DNA of 49,228 nucleotides from an uncultured Ruminococcus sp. Its GTDB lineage: Bacteria > Bacillota > Clostridia > Lachnospirales > Lachnospiraceae. The notes beneath the pieces were generated by a model. That model made no database searches and was not told the origin of the DNA. It was given only the letters and a program-made list of their open reading frames with translations. Location: assembly GCA_900553885.1 (NCBI GenBank), contig USFD01000011.1, positions 1 to 49,228 on the forward strand, written 5' to 3'. Below are positions 42,080 to 49,228 of the stretch, piece after piece. The position numbers and the translations under genes are program-made. Each line of letters starts with the position of its first letter. The stretch's first letter is position 1.

Positions 42080-43838
42080 TTGACACTGCCTCCTTCGGGA
42101 ACTGAGAATAGTAAATTTCCTGATAAACCGGGCAGTTCTCAAGCAGCTCCTCATGGGTGCCCCGTCCCGCCAGTCTGCCGTCGTCCAGTACAAGGATCTG
42201 ATCCGCATGCCAGATGGACGCCGCCCGCTGGGAAACAATAAATACAAGCGGCTGTTCCTTCATCCCCGCAATGGCTTTCCGAAGCGCCGCATCTGTAGCA
42301 AAATCCAGAGCAGAAGCGCTGTCGTCCAGGATCAGGATCTCCGGTTTTCTCACCAGCGCCCTGGCAATGGTAAGACGCTGCTTCTGTCCGCCGGACAGAT
42401 TTCTTCCTCCCTGTTCCACCGGCGCGTGCAGACCGCCTTCTTTCTTCTCTACAAACTCCGCCGCCTGGGAAATCCGAAGCGCCTCCTGCAGCTCCGCTTC
42501 TGAAGCCTGCGGATTTCCCCAGCGCAGATTCTCCTCTATCGTTCCCCGGAACAGGACTGCCTTCTGGGGCACGACTCCGATCTGAGCCCGCAGGCTCTCT
42601 GTCTGATATTCTTTCACGTCTCTTCCGTCCAGACGGACCATTCCTTCCGTGGCGTCATAAAAACGGGGAATCAGATTGACAAGGGAGGACTTCCCGGAGC
42701 CGGTTCCTCCGATCACACCGATGGTCTGCCCCCGCTCTGCCCGGAAGGAAATATCCGTCAGAGCCTCGCCTGCCGCACCTTTATACGTAAGAGAGACATG
42801 GGAAAATTCCAGGAACGGTTTTTCCTGTTTTTTCTCATTTTCCTGCGATTCTTCCCACTCCGCAGTATCCCACTGCAGGCTTCCTTCCTTCATATCCGGC
42901 TTCTCCAGCAGCACTTTCTCAATCCGGTTGGCGCAGGCCACCGCCTTTGTCACAGTAATAATCAGATTGGCCAGCTTCACAAGCTCCACCAGAATCTGGG
43001 ACATATAGTTCAGAAGGGCCACAACCTCTCCCTGGGTCAGATCACCGATATTAACCCGCACCGCGCCGATATAGATGAGTACAACAATGGCGCCGTTTAC
43101 AATCACATAGGTCAGCGGATTCATAAGCCCGGAGATCCGCCCGGCAAACTTCTGGGCGTCGGTCAGCCGCTGATTGGCGGTATAAAACCGCTCCTTCTCC
43201 TGATCCTCCTGATTAAACGCCCGGATCACTCTGGCGCCGGTCAGATTTTCCCGGGCAGCCAGCAGAACCTGATCCAGCCGGGACTGCACGTTCCGGTAAA
43301 GAGGCATGGTGATAAGCATAACACCGAACACGATCACCGAAAGCAGCGGAATCGCCGCCACAAACACAAGCGCCGCCTTCACATCCACGGTAAAGGCCAT
43401 AACCATTGCGCCGAACACAATAAACGGCGAGCGCAGGAACAGGCGCAGCACCAGGTTAACGCCGGACTGCACCTGATTGATATCACTCGTCATTCTCGTA
43501 ATGAGGGTAGATGTGCCGATGGTATCCATCTCCGTAAAGGAAAAACTCTGAATATGAGCAAAAAGAGCATGCCTTACCCCAGCGCCGAAGCCTGCCGCCG
43601 CCTTTGCCGAAAAGTACTGGGCCGTAATGGAACAGACCAGTCCGATCAGTCCCAGGGCGATCAGAAGAAGACACATCCGGATAATGTATCCGCTGTCCTT
43701 ATGGGCAATGCCCACATCAATCACCGCCGCCATTACAAGCGGCACAAGCAATTCAAAAGACGCCTCCAGCATCTTAAAGAGAGGCGCCAGTATGGATTCT
43801 TTTTTATATTGTTTCAGATAAACAAGAAGTGAACGCAT
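42072..43838 (-). CDS. ABC exporter, ATP-binding and permease protein (first half of heterodimer)
   Basis: A 588-residue half-transporter with six membrane helices (starting RSLLVYLKQYKKESILAPLF) and an ATPase domain: Walker A GGTGSGKSS, signature NLSGGQKQR, Walker B ILILDDSASALD. Here the residue after the Walker B Asp is Asp rather than Glu, and the switch region is VSQRAAS without the usual His, so one ATP site is degenerate. That is the standard sign of a heterodimeric exporter whose second subunit provides the active site. AAGGGGAAATG precedes the ATG. The partner gene overlaps its 3' end. Export of drugs, lipids or peptides is possible. Confidence 0.9.
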   Translation of the reverse strand: MRSLLVYLKQYKKESILAPLFKMLEASFELLVPLVMAAVIDVGIAHKDSGYIIRMCLLLIALGLIGLVCSITAQYFSAKAAAGFGAGVRHALFAHIQSFSFTEMDTIGTSTLITRMTSDINQVQSGVNLVLRLFLRSPFIVFGAMVMAFTVDVKAALVFVAAIPLLSVIVFGVMLITMPLYRNVQSRLDQVLLAARENLTGARVIRAFNQEDQEKERFYTANQRLTDAQKFAGRISGLMNPLTYVIVNGAIVVLIYIGAVRVNIGDLTQGEVVALLNYMSQILVELVKLANLIITVTKAVACANRIEKVLLEKPDMKEGSLQWDTAEWEESQENEKKQEKPFLEFSHVSLTYKGAAGEALTDISFRAERGQTIGVIGGTGSGKSSLVNLIPRFYDATEGMVRLDGRDVKEYQTESLRAQIGVVPQKAVLFRGTIEENLRWGNPQASEAELQEALRISQAAEFVEKKEGGLHAPVEQGGRNLSGGQKQRLTIARALVRKPEILILDDSASALDFATDAALRKAIAGMKEQPLVFIVSQRAASIWHADQILVLDDGRLAGRGTHEELLENCPVYQEIYYSQFPKEAVSNG

Positions 43839-43910
43839 ATCATTTCCCCTTTCATTTCTTTGTCTATCTTAACACATTTCCTGCCGGAAGGACAGGCGGA
43901 CTTCCGGAAA

Positions 43911-45650
43911 CTATTCCGGCAGGCTCTCCTCCACGCACAGGATCCCGTACCCCAGCTGCGCATTGGGCCACCGGTCATACCCCGGCACTTCCCGGGCGCC
44001 CCGTCTGAGATACGCCTTCACCTTCTCCCCGTACAGATAGGGATCATTGCCCTGCACGATTCCCCACTCCATCAGAAGGGCCGCGCTGCCGGTGACGAAA
44101 GGCGCGGCAAAGGACGTGCCTGTCTGCTCCCGGTATCCCCCGCCGGGCACCGGCGCCATGACCCTTACGCCCGGGGCGGCCAGATCCGGCTTTGCCCCTT
44201 CTCCTTCATACAGAGAAGCCGGCCCTCTTCCGGAAAAATCCGCATAGGAAAAGGTCAGCGCATCGTAGGCCGCTACCGTGACAGCCAGAGATGCTGTGGA
44301 CGGAATGGTCAGCGTGGTATCCGGAGAGGGCCGCAGAAAAGCCGTTCCCACATTGAGCACATTCTGGCTGGGCAGCCACATCTCATAGGTCCCGTCCACG
44401 ATCCTCCGGGGCGTCAGAACAATCTGCCACACGCCGCTTTCCATATAGGACGCCTCCGGCAGAAAAGAAATATAGATCTCCTGTTTTACACTGTATGGCT
44501 TGGGCTCCCCGTAATACAGAAGAAGCTCCGTGCCGCCCAGAGACAGCCGCTGAGGTCCCAGAATTTCCGGAATTGGACCCGCCCGTACACCGGAAGGACT
44601 GATTACGGAAATATCCATCTCATCCACATAGGATTTCCAGATCTGCACACTCAGGCTGGTCTCTCTGGGCTGGACAGCGATCTCGACTCTCTCCTCTTCC
44701 TCATCAGATACCCGGCCTCCGGTATGCCCGCCGCTGTTTCCCTCATTTCCTGTTCCCACGCAGATTACATTCTTCCATGTTTCCGAGATATTATTGAGGA
44801 ACCGCTCTATAAGGGAAGTTCCGTCATGGGATCCGTATGTATTTCCGAAGCTTATGTTCACTGCCACAGGTTTGCCCAGCCGCAGGGCAGTACGTACAAT
44901 ATAATCCACTCCCTGCATCAGTTCTGTCGTTCTGGGAAATCCGTCCTGCCGGGGCGTGCCCATTTTCACAACGACAAGCTCTGCCTCCGGAGCAGCTCCC
45001 CGGTACCGTCTGCCTTCACTTCCCCGTCCGTTTCCTGCAGCGATCCCGGCCACCGCCGTTCCGTGGCCGCTGATATCCCGGGTGGGAACCAAATCCAGAC
45101 GGGCAAGGGGATCTGTTTCCTGCAGTGCCCGGTTGATCTGTTCCCGGGTAAACTCCCTGCCCAGGTTATATCCCTCCGGCGGATTTCCGGAAACCGACTG
45201 GTCCCAGAGCGCCGCGATCCGGGTGGTCCCGTCCTCGTTTCTGAAATCCGGATTGGCATAGTCAATTCCGCTGTCTACAATTCCCACCAGAACTCCCTGG
45301 CCGGACAGAGAAAGAGGCGGAACCTGTACCCCATCGATACAGGACGTCCGCCTTCCGTTTTCCGCCTCAAAAAACAGGCTTTTCGGTTTTTCAATAAAAT
45401 CCACCTCCGGCAGTTCTGCCAGAACTTCAATCTGCGATTCCTTTACAATTACTACCGCATATCCGTTCAACAGTTCTGTGACAGAAACAACGGTCTCTCT
45501 TACCTGATCCAGGTAGCCGGAATATTTTATAATCAGCTCCCACTCATTTTCTTCTGCCATATACCCCACATCCAGCTCCTGCGATTTCTGCCGTTCCTCC
45601 GGCGTCGCATCCAGCGCCAGATTCAGCAGATTTTCCATTTTCTGGCTCAT
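43911..45650 (-). CDS. S8 family serine peptidase, Csp-like
   Basis: The domain order follows the clostridial Csp germination proteases: an N-terminal prodomain-like segment (about 1-90), then a subtilisin domain with a jellyroll-type insertion in the middle (about 295-440). The triad is complete: Asp126 in IVDSGIDYANPD, His196 in ISGHGTAVAGI and Ser513 in GTSFAAP. In spore-forming clostridia such proteases process the cortex hydrolase SleC; other subtilases of this type exist, so a germination role is inferred. No signal peptide is visible, in keeping with Csp proteins. The start MSQKMEN follows GGAGG; an ATG two codons upstream lies too close to that site. Confidence 0.8.
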   Translation of the reverse strand: MSQKMENLLNLALDATPEERQKSQELDVGYMAEENEWELIIKYSGYLDQVRETVVSVTELLNGYAVVIVKESQIEVLAELPEVDFIEKPKSLFFEAENGRRTSCIDGVQVPPLSLSGQGVLVGIVDSGIDYANPDFRNEDGTTRIAALWDQSVSGNPPEGYNLGREFTREQINRALQETDPLARLDLVPTRDISGHGTAVAGIAAGNGRGSEGRRYRGAAPEAELVVVKMGTPRQDGFPRTTELMQGVDYIVRTALRLGKPVAVNISFGNTYGSHDGTSLIERFLNNISETWKNVICVGTGNEGNSGGHTGGRVSDEEEERVEIAVQPRETSLSVQIWKSYVDEMDISVISPSGVRAGPIPEILGPQRLSLGGTELLLYYGEPKPYSVKQEIYISFLPEASYMESGVWQIVLTPRRIVDGTYEMWLPSQNVLNVGTAFLRPSPDTTLTIPSTASLAVTVAAYDALTFSYADFSGRGPASLYEGEGAKPDLAAPGVRVMAPVPGGGYREQTGTSFAAPFVTGSAALLMEWGIVQGNDPYLYGEKVKAYLRRGAREVPGYDRWPNAQLGYGILCVEESLPE

Positions 45651-45891
45651 GCACATGCCTCCTGTCCCATACCTTCACATCAGGGCTGTTACAGTAAATC
45701 TTATGCAGGAGATATAAGGAAATATATCATTGAAACAGCCATGACATACACTTTCCTTTAGGTTGATTTGACTTTATCCGCACCTGAATTTTGTCCGGGG
45801 ACTGTTGTTACGGTCAGATCATCCGCTGGCAGCTTTAGGCTGCATCCTTCCGGAAGATCTGCGGGACATTCCGCCAGAACCTGTCTCCACC

Positions 45892-46503
45892 CTATTTTTC
45901 AAATGTCTCCGCTTTATAGCAGGCCAGCTCGTAAGGGATAAAATATCCTTTTTCGTGGCGGCATACCGGACAGAGCTCAGGAGCCAGCTTTCCTTCATGA
46001 ATATAGCCGCAGTTGGTACACATCCATTTCCGCACTTCCGTTCCTTTATACCAGGTATCATCTTCCAGCATCTGTGCCAGCTTTCCGAACCGCTTTTCAT
46101 GGACATGCTCCACTTCCGCGATCTGATAAAATGCGGAAGCCGCTTCCAAAAATCCCTCTTCCCGTGCGGTATCGCCGAAAGCCTGATAGACGTCTGCATA
46201 TTCTTCGTGCTCATTGTGTTCTGCAGCCCGCAGTACCGCCTCCAGACTCTCCTGGGGATCTACCGGATATGTGCCGTCAATATGAATGGACTCTCCGGCC
46301 AGCGATTTCAGCAGATCGTAGTACCGCTCCGCATGGGCGCGCTCCTGATCCGCCGTATATCGGAAGATTTCCGCAATGGTGTACATTTCTTCCTTGTCCG
46401 CCCGTTCCGCCGCTATGGTATACCGGTTGCGCGCCTGGCTCTCCCCGGCAAATGCACGCATCAGATTTTCTTTTGTCATACTCTCTGAAAAATTAACAGC
46501 CAT
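45892..46503 (-). CDS. rbr: Rubrerythrin
   Basis: Rubrerythrin reduces hydrogen peroxide with electrons from NAD(P)H via rubredoxin-like carriers and is a main oxygen defence of anaerobes. The first 140 residues form a four-helix ferritin-like domain with the di-iron ligands in FAGESQARNRY, QERAHAERYY, and EVEHVHEKRF; the last 45 residues form a rubredoxin-type iron site, MCTNCGYIHEG and CPVCRHEKGYF. At 203 residues it is of normal length. An AAAGGAG site precedes the ATG with rather long spacing. It follows the GT2 gene on the same strand across a 74-base gap. No PerR box was recognised. Confidence 0.95.
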   Translation of the reverse strand: MAVNFSESMTKENLMRAFAGESQARNRYTIAAERADKEEMYTIAEIFRYTADQERAHAERYYDLLKSLAGESIHIDGTYPVDPQESLEAVLRAAEHNEHEEYADVYQAFGDTAREEGFLEAASAFYQIAEVEHVHEKRFGKLAQMLEDDTWYKGTEVRKWMCTNCGYIHEGKLAPELCPVCRHEKGYFIPYELACYKAETFEK

Positions 46504-46577
46504 GATACATATTACTCCTTTACTTTTTAAATAGTAATATGCGCCATGGCTGAAAAATTATTCAAATTATGGAATTT

Positions 46578-47594
46578 TTAATTGAATCCGATCAGTCTTC
46601 TCGCAACACTGTATGCCAGAGAAGAAACCTTTCGTCCGGGACGTCCCGGCAGATTCATGGTCTGACCCAGGATACCGTAGCGGATTTTCACATAGGTCTT
46701 GTAATCCTTCTTCTTCAGATAAGCCCAGAGTTCCTTTTTCTTCACAAGATTTTCCGGCTTTTTGGACCGGATGCACAGGATTGACGATACGGTCATCATA
46801 ATCGCCAGGTAATTAACCATATATTTTCTGAGCTTTTTGCTGGTAATCATTTTCAGCTCATACATGGCAATCATGGTTCTTGTGACAAACAGCTGCTGGT
46901 CGATCCGGCTGATCATTACCTTTTCATTGACCGACTGATCCTCACGCCCGATAAAATAGCGGTAGAAATCCACATTCAGATAGTACAGAGTACGCACATG
47001 GGGCAGCGGATAGTACACATAAATGTTGTCCACATAGAAGGTATGCTTCGGAAGTTCCAGCTGGCACAGCCGGAGCATCTCTGTCCGGTAGATTACCGAA
47101 TGCATCAGAATATACTGATCCAGGCGGAATCTGCCGATATCATCCCAGCGGAAGATCTGGTTCTCCGGAAGTACGTTGTCATAGCGGATGACTTTTTTCT
47201 TTGCCATTCCCACCTTTTCGTACACATAATTTGCGATCACCATATCGACCTGCGTATCCGCGTCCACAAATCCTTTTACCGCGTCCAGAATCTTCATCAG
47301 AGAATCCTTATCCACCCAGTCGTCACTGTCCACAACTTTAAAATACTGTCCTGTCGCATGGGCAAGTCCGCAGTTTACTGCATCTCCATGTCCGCCGTTT
47401 TCTTTATTCACCGCTTTGATAATCGTCGGATATTTTGCGGCATATCTCTCCGCAATTTCTTTCGTTCCGTCTTTGGAGCCGTCATTTACTATAATAATCT
47501 CCACATCTTCGCCGCCTTCCAGTATGGAATTAATGGCTTTTTCCATATAAGCTTCCGAATTGTAACATGGAATGGCGAATGAAATATATTTCAT
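46578..47594 (-). CDS. Family 2 glycosyltransferase
   Basis: A GT-A type glycosyltransferase. The N-terminal 230 residues show the GT2 hallmarks: SFAIPCYNSEAYMEKAINSI, VEIIIVNDGSKDGT with the nucleotide-binding Asp, GDAVNCGLAHATG and KVVDSDDW with the DxD metal motif. It would transfer a sugar from a nucleotide donor, probably to a surface polysaccharide, lipid or teichoic acid. The C-terminal 100 residues are basic and lack clear membrane helices, so it probably binds the membrane peripherally. It is divergent from the phosphofructokinase gene, which has its own promoter. No other polysaccharide genes adjoin it, so the acceptor cannot be named. Confidence 0.88.
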   Translation of the reverse strand: MKYISFAIPCYNSEAYMEKAINSILEGGEDVEIIIVNDGSKDGTKEIAERYAAKYPTIIKAVNKENGGHGDAVNCGLAHATGQYFKVVDSDDWVDKDSLMKILDAVKGFVDADTQVDMVIANYVYEKVGMAKKKVIRYDNVLPENQIFRWDDIGRFRLDQYILMHSVIYRTEMLRLCQLELPKHTFYVDNIYVYYPLPHVRTLYYLNVDFYRYFIGREDQSVNEKVMISRIDQQLFVTRTMIAMYELKMITSKKLRKYMVNYLAIMMTVSSILCIRSKKPENLVKKKELWAYLKKKDYKTYVKIRYGILGQTMNLPGRPGRKVSSLAYSVARRLIGFN

Positions 47595-47661
47595 AACTCT
47601 TTTCCTCCTAGTCTGAGTTTACGGATAGTATACCATTATTTTAAATGTTATTCCATGTGTA

Positions 47662-47690
47662 TTGTAAATTTTATTTTTTTCCGATATAGT
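47662..47690 (+). promoter_or_regulatory. Promoter of the phosphofructokinase gene
   Basis: TTGTAA (47662-47667) and TATAGT (47685-47690) with a 17-base spacer. The leader of about 55 bases contains a small CGGG...CCCG hairpin and ends in AGGAGG before the start codon. Confidence 0.6.
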
Positions 47691-47751
47691 AGATACTAGA
47701 AAATATATCTCGGACGGGAGCGGTTTCCGCCCGAAAAACAGGAGGTAACAC

Positions 47752-48975
47752 ATGAAGAAAAATGTAATCGTCGGACAGTCCGGCGGACCAACAGCAGTGA
47801 TTAATGCAAGCCTGTACGGAGTTGTCTCCGAAGCGCTTAAGAGAAGCGATTCCTTTGACAAAGTATATGGCATGGTAAACGGAATTGAAGGCTTCCTGAA
47901 CGGCCATATCATGGATATGAAACCGCTGGAAGAGAGCGGAGAACTGGAACTGATTAAAACAACTCCCGGCTCTTATCTGGGCTCCTGCCGCTACAAACTT
48001 CCCGAAGATCTGAATGACGAAGTATATCCGGCCCTTTTCCGCAGATTTGAAGAGTACGGCATCGGCTTCTTCTTCTATATCGGAGGCAACGACTCCATGG
48101 ACACAGTAAGCAAGCTTTCCCGCTATGCCCAGGGCATTGAGAGCGATATCCGATTTATCGGCGTTCCGAAAACCATTGACAACGACCTGGTTCTTACCGA
48201 CCATACACCGGGATTCGGAAGCGCGGCAAAATACGTAGCTTCCACCGTCCGCGAAGTGGCAGTGGATGCATCTGTCTATGACAACAAGAAATCCGTTACG
48301 ATCGTGGAAATCATGGGACGCCACGCAGGTTGGCTCACTGCAGCCAGCGTTCTGGCCCGCAAATTTGAAGGGGACAATCCGGTGCTGATCTATCTCCCGG
48401 AAACCGCATTTGACCAGGAGACATTTATCTCCCAGGTACAGGACGCTCTGGAAAAAGTTTCCAACCTGGTGGTATGCATCTCCGAAGGAATCAACGATGG
48501 CAAGGGAACTTTCATATGCGAACTTGCAAGCGACGTGGGTGTAGATACTTTCGGACACAAGATGCTCACCGGCTCCGGAAAATATCTGGAAAACCTGGTA
48601 AAAGCACGCCTGGGCGTAAAGGTCCGCTCTATTGAGCTTAACGTATGTCAGCGCTGCTCTTCTTCCATGCTCTCCGCCACAGACCACCAGGAGGCCATCG
48701 GCGCAGGCGCTTACGGCGTACAGGCTGCACTGGCAGGCGAAACCGGAAAAATGATCGCCTTTAAGCGGATCAACGGTGATACATATAAGATGGAATATGC
48801 CACAGAAGACGTGAATCAGATCTGCAACCAGGAAAAAACCGTACCCCTGGACTGGATCACAAACAACGGATCCGACATCGGCCAGGCTTTTATCGACTAT
48901 GCGCTTCCCCTGGTACAGGGCAGTGTAGAAGTTCCGGAAGAGAACGGCCTTCCGAAATTCGCATACCGCAGATAA
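47752..48975 (+). CDS. pfp: 6-phosphofructokinase, probably pyrophosphate-dependent
   Basis: The enzyme phosphorylates fructose-6-phosphate in glycolysis. The 407-residue length and motifs match the PfkA superfamily of the long, PPi-using clade: GQSGGPTAVINAS, TTPGSYLGSCR, IGGNDSMDT and GVPKTIDNDLVLTDHTPGFG. In this superfamily the Lys in PKTIDND, in place of the Gly of ATP enzymes, marks use of pyrophosphate as phosphoryl donor, which makes the reaction reversible. GRHAGWL and the downstream EGINDG segment are also conserved. AGGAGG precedes the ATG. An IS edge begins about 40 bases after the stop codon. PPi use is inferred from the motif; a direct assay is not available. Confidence 0.88.
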   Translation: MKKNVIVGQSGGPTAVINASLYGVVSEALKRSDSFDKVYGMVNGIEGFLNGHIMDMKPLEESGELELIKTTPGSYLGSCRYKLPEDLNDEVYPALFRRFEEYGIGFFFYIGGNDSMDTVSKLSRYAQGIESDIRFIGVPKTIDNDLVLTDHTPGFGSAAKYVASTVREVAVDASVYDNKKSVTIVEIMGRHAGWLTAASVLARKFEGDNPVLIYLPETAFDQETFISQVQDALEKVSNLVVCISEGINDGKGTFICELASDVGVDTFGHKMLTGSGKYLENLVKARLGVKVRSIELNVCQRCSSSMLSATDHQEAIGAGAYGVQAALAGETGKMIAFKRINGDTYKMEYATEDVNQICNQEKTVPLDWITNNGSDIGQAFIDYALPLVQGSVEVPEENGLPKFAYRR

Positions 48976-49013
48976 AATCCTGTTTTTGCATAAAACTCTG
49001 TATAAAAAAGGAA

Positions 49014-49228
49014 GGGGCTGTCGGGAAATAGATAGTTCCAAACGGGGGCAGGCGTGACTCGCATGAGTCTCGCCTGCCCCTGAAATTTATCCTCTGAAAA
49101 GAGAAAAAGATGGCTAACGACAGCCATCTTTCTCCCCGTTCCATGTTATAATGGAACTATGCTAACCAAGGAATATTATAACGACTTTTTTGAAATTGGG
49201 CAACAGAAAATTAACTTCAGTTTCTTCG
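49014..49228 (+). mobile_element. Left end of an IS1182-like insertion sequence (runs off the window)
   Basis: Starting about 40 bases beyond the phosphofructokinase stop, GGGGCTGTCGGGAAAT resembles IS1182-type termini. Two strong hairpins follow: GGGGCAGGCG with CGCCTGCCCC (49045-49054, 49071-49080) and AAAGATGGCT with AGCCATCTTT (49106-49115, 49122-49131). Hairpins near IS ends commonly block transcription from outside. A transposase-like reading frame begins at 49159. The right end lies outside the window, so the element boundary and target-site duplication cannot be checked. Confidence 0.5.
49159..49228 (+). CDS. N-terminus of a probable IS1182-family transposase (partial)
   Basis: Only the first 23 codons are in the window, reading MLTKEYYNDFFEIGQQKI and then NFSFF, which resembles the start of IS1182-type DDE transposases. 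A TATAAT sequence at 49147-49152 is just upstream and GTTCCAT/ATGGAAC form an inverted repeat there. No clear ribosome binding site is seen before the ATG, so expression would be weak. The assignment rests on a short stretch and its setting at an IS-like terminus. Confidence 0.5.
   Translation, partial: MLTKEYYNDFFEIGQQKINFSFF

Noticed and set aside
42080..42247. An N-terminal extension of 56 residues for the second ABC half-transporter
   Set aside because: Those codons are an out-of-frame reading of the preceding ABC gene; the ATG at 42079 has its own ribosome binding site.
43860..45761. Long open frame of 633 codons on the plus strand
   Set aside because: Antisense to the S8 protease gene, which has a complete catalytic triad and a ribosome binding site; the plus-strand frame has neither.
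46504..46577. PerR operator upstream of rubrerythrin
   Set aside because: A TTACT/AGTAA inverted repeat is present, but it does not match the PerR consensus well enough to report as a site.
47671..49041. Long open frame of 456 codons on the minus strand
   Set aside because: Antisense to the well-supported phosphofructokinase gene; no recognisable domain.

Overview
The window looks like a chromosomal segment of a spore-forming, anaerobic Gram-positive gut bacterium of the Clostridia, most likely Lachnospiraceae. The grounds are a YlmC/YmxH-type sporulation protein, a Csp-like subtilase, glutamine synthetase paired with an ANTAR regulator, a pyrophosphate-type phosphofructokinase, rubrerythrin, a BilS-like flavodoxin domain, two C-terminally anchored surface proteins and strong AGGAGG ribosome binding sites. 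No rRNA, CRISPR array or prophage is visible. The only mobile DNA I can argue for is the left edge of an IS1182-like element at the far right end.

Left part (1-7.0 kb): a membrane-embedded XRE regulator with a downstream lipoprotein, a GNAT acetyltransferase, and an overlapping pair for membrane lipids (PlsY-like acyltransferase and MGDG-synthase-like glycosyltransferase). These converge on a decayed surface-protein gene with one in-frame stop and one frameshift. Two tRNA genes (Gln-CTG, Pro-CGG) and a small DUF5348-like protein follow.

Nitrogen block (7.0-10.0 kb): a minus-strand operon glnA - ANTAR regulator - dapF, driven by a consensus promoter. Its leader contains a hairpin that looks like an ANTAR target overlapping a terminator.

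Raffinose-family sugar block (10.0-20.0 kb): a solute-binding lipoprotein and two ABC permeases import the sugar, a GH36 alpha-galactosidase removes galactose, an amylosucrase-like GH13 enzyme with a charged N-terminal coil acts on the released sucrose, and a PfkB fructokinase would take the fructose. A divergent AraC regulator and paired inverted repeats between the promoters are the likely control. The ABC ATPase is not in the window. A roughly 380-base gene-free gap holds a very large imperfect palindrome.

Metal, DNA and RNA housekeeping block (20.0-25.8 kb): ylmC, nrdR, a frameshifted truA, exoA, a CobW-type GTPase with a histidine-rich repeat, and a second P-loop protein fused to a DUF1980/YcgQ-like domain. 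A DUF3783 protein and a TrhA/hemolysin III membrane protein follow.

Central part (25.9-34.5 kb): carbamate kinase, a DUF975-COG4905 fused membrane protein, a MATE exporter, a possible papain-like protein, a NimA-like flavin-binding protein, and a purine salvage pair (NCS2 permease and guanine deaminase) behind a leader with two tandem intrinsic terminators.

Right part (34.5-49.2 kb): a 1,481-residue surface protein combining LamG, calcineurin-like phosphoesterase, PHP hydrolase and FIVAR modules, a Nudix-flavodoxin fusion next to a heterodimeric ABC exporter, a Csp-like S8 protease, rubrerythrin, a GT2 glycosyltransferase, the PPi-type phosphofructokinase and the IS edge.

All functional calls come from reading motifs and context by eye; no database search was possible.
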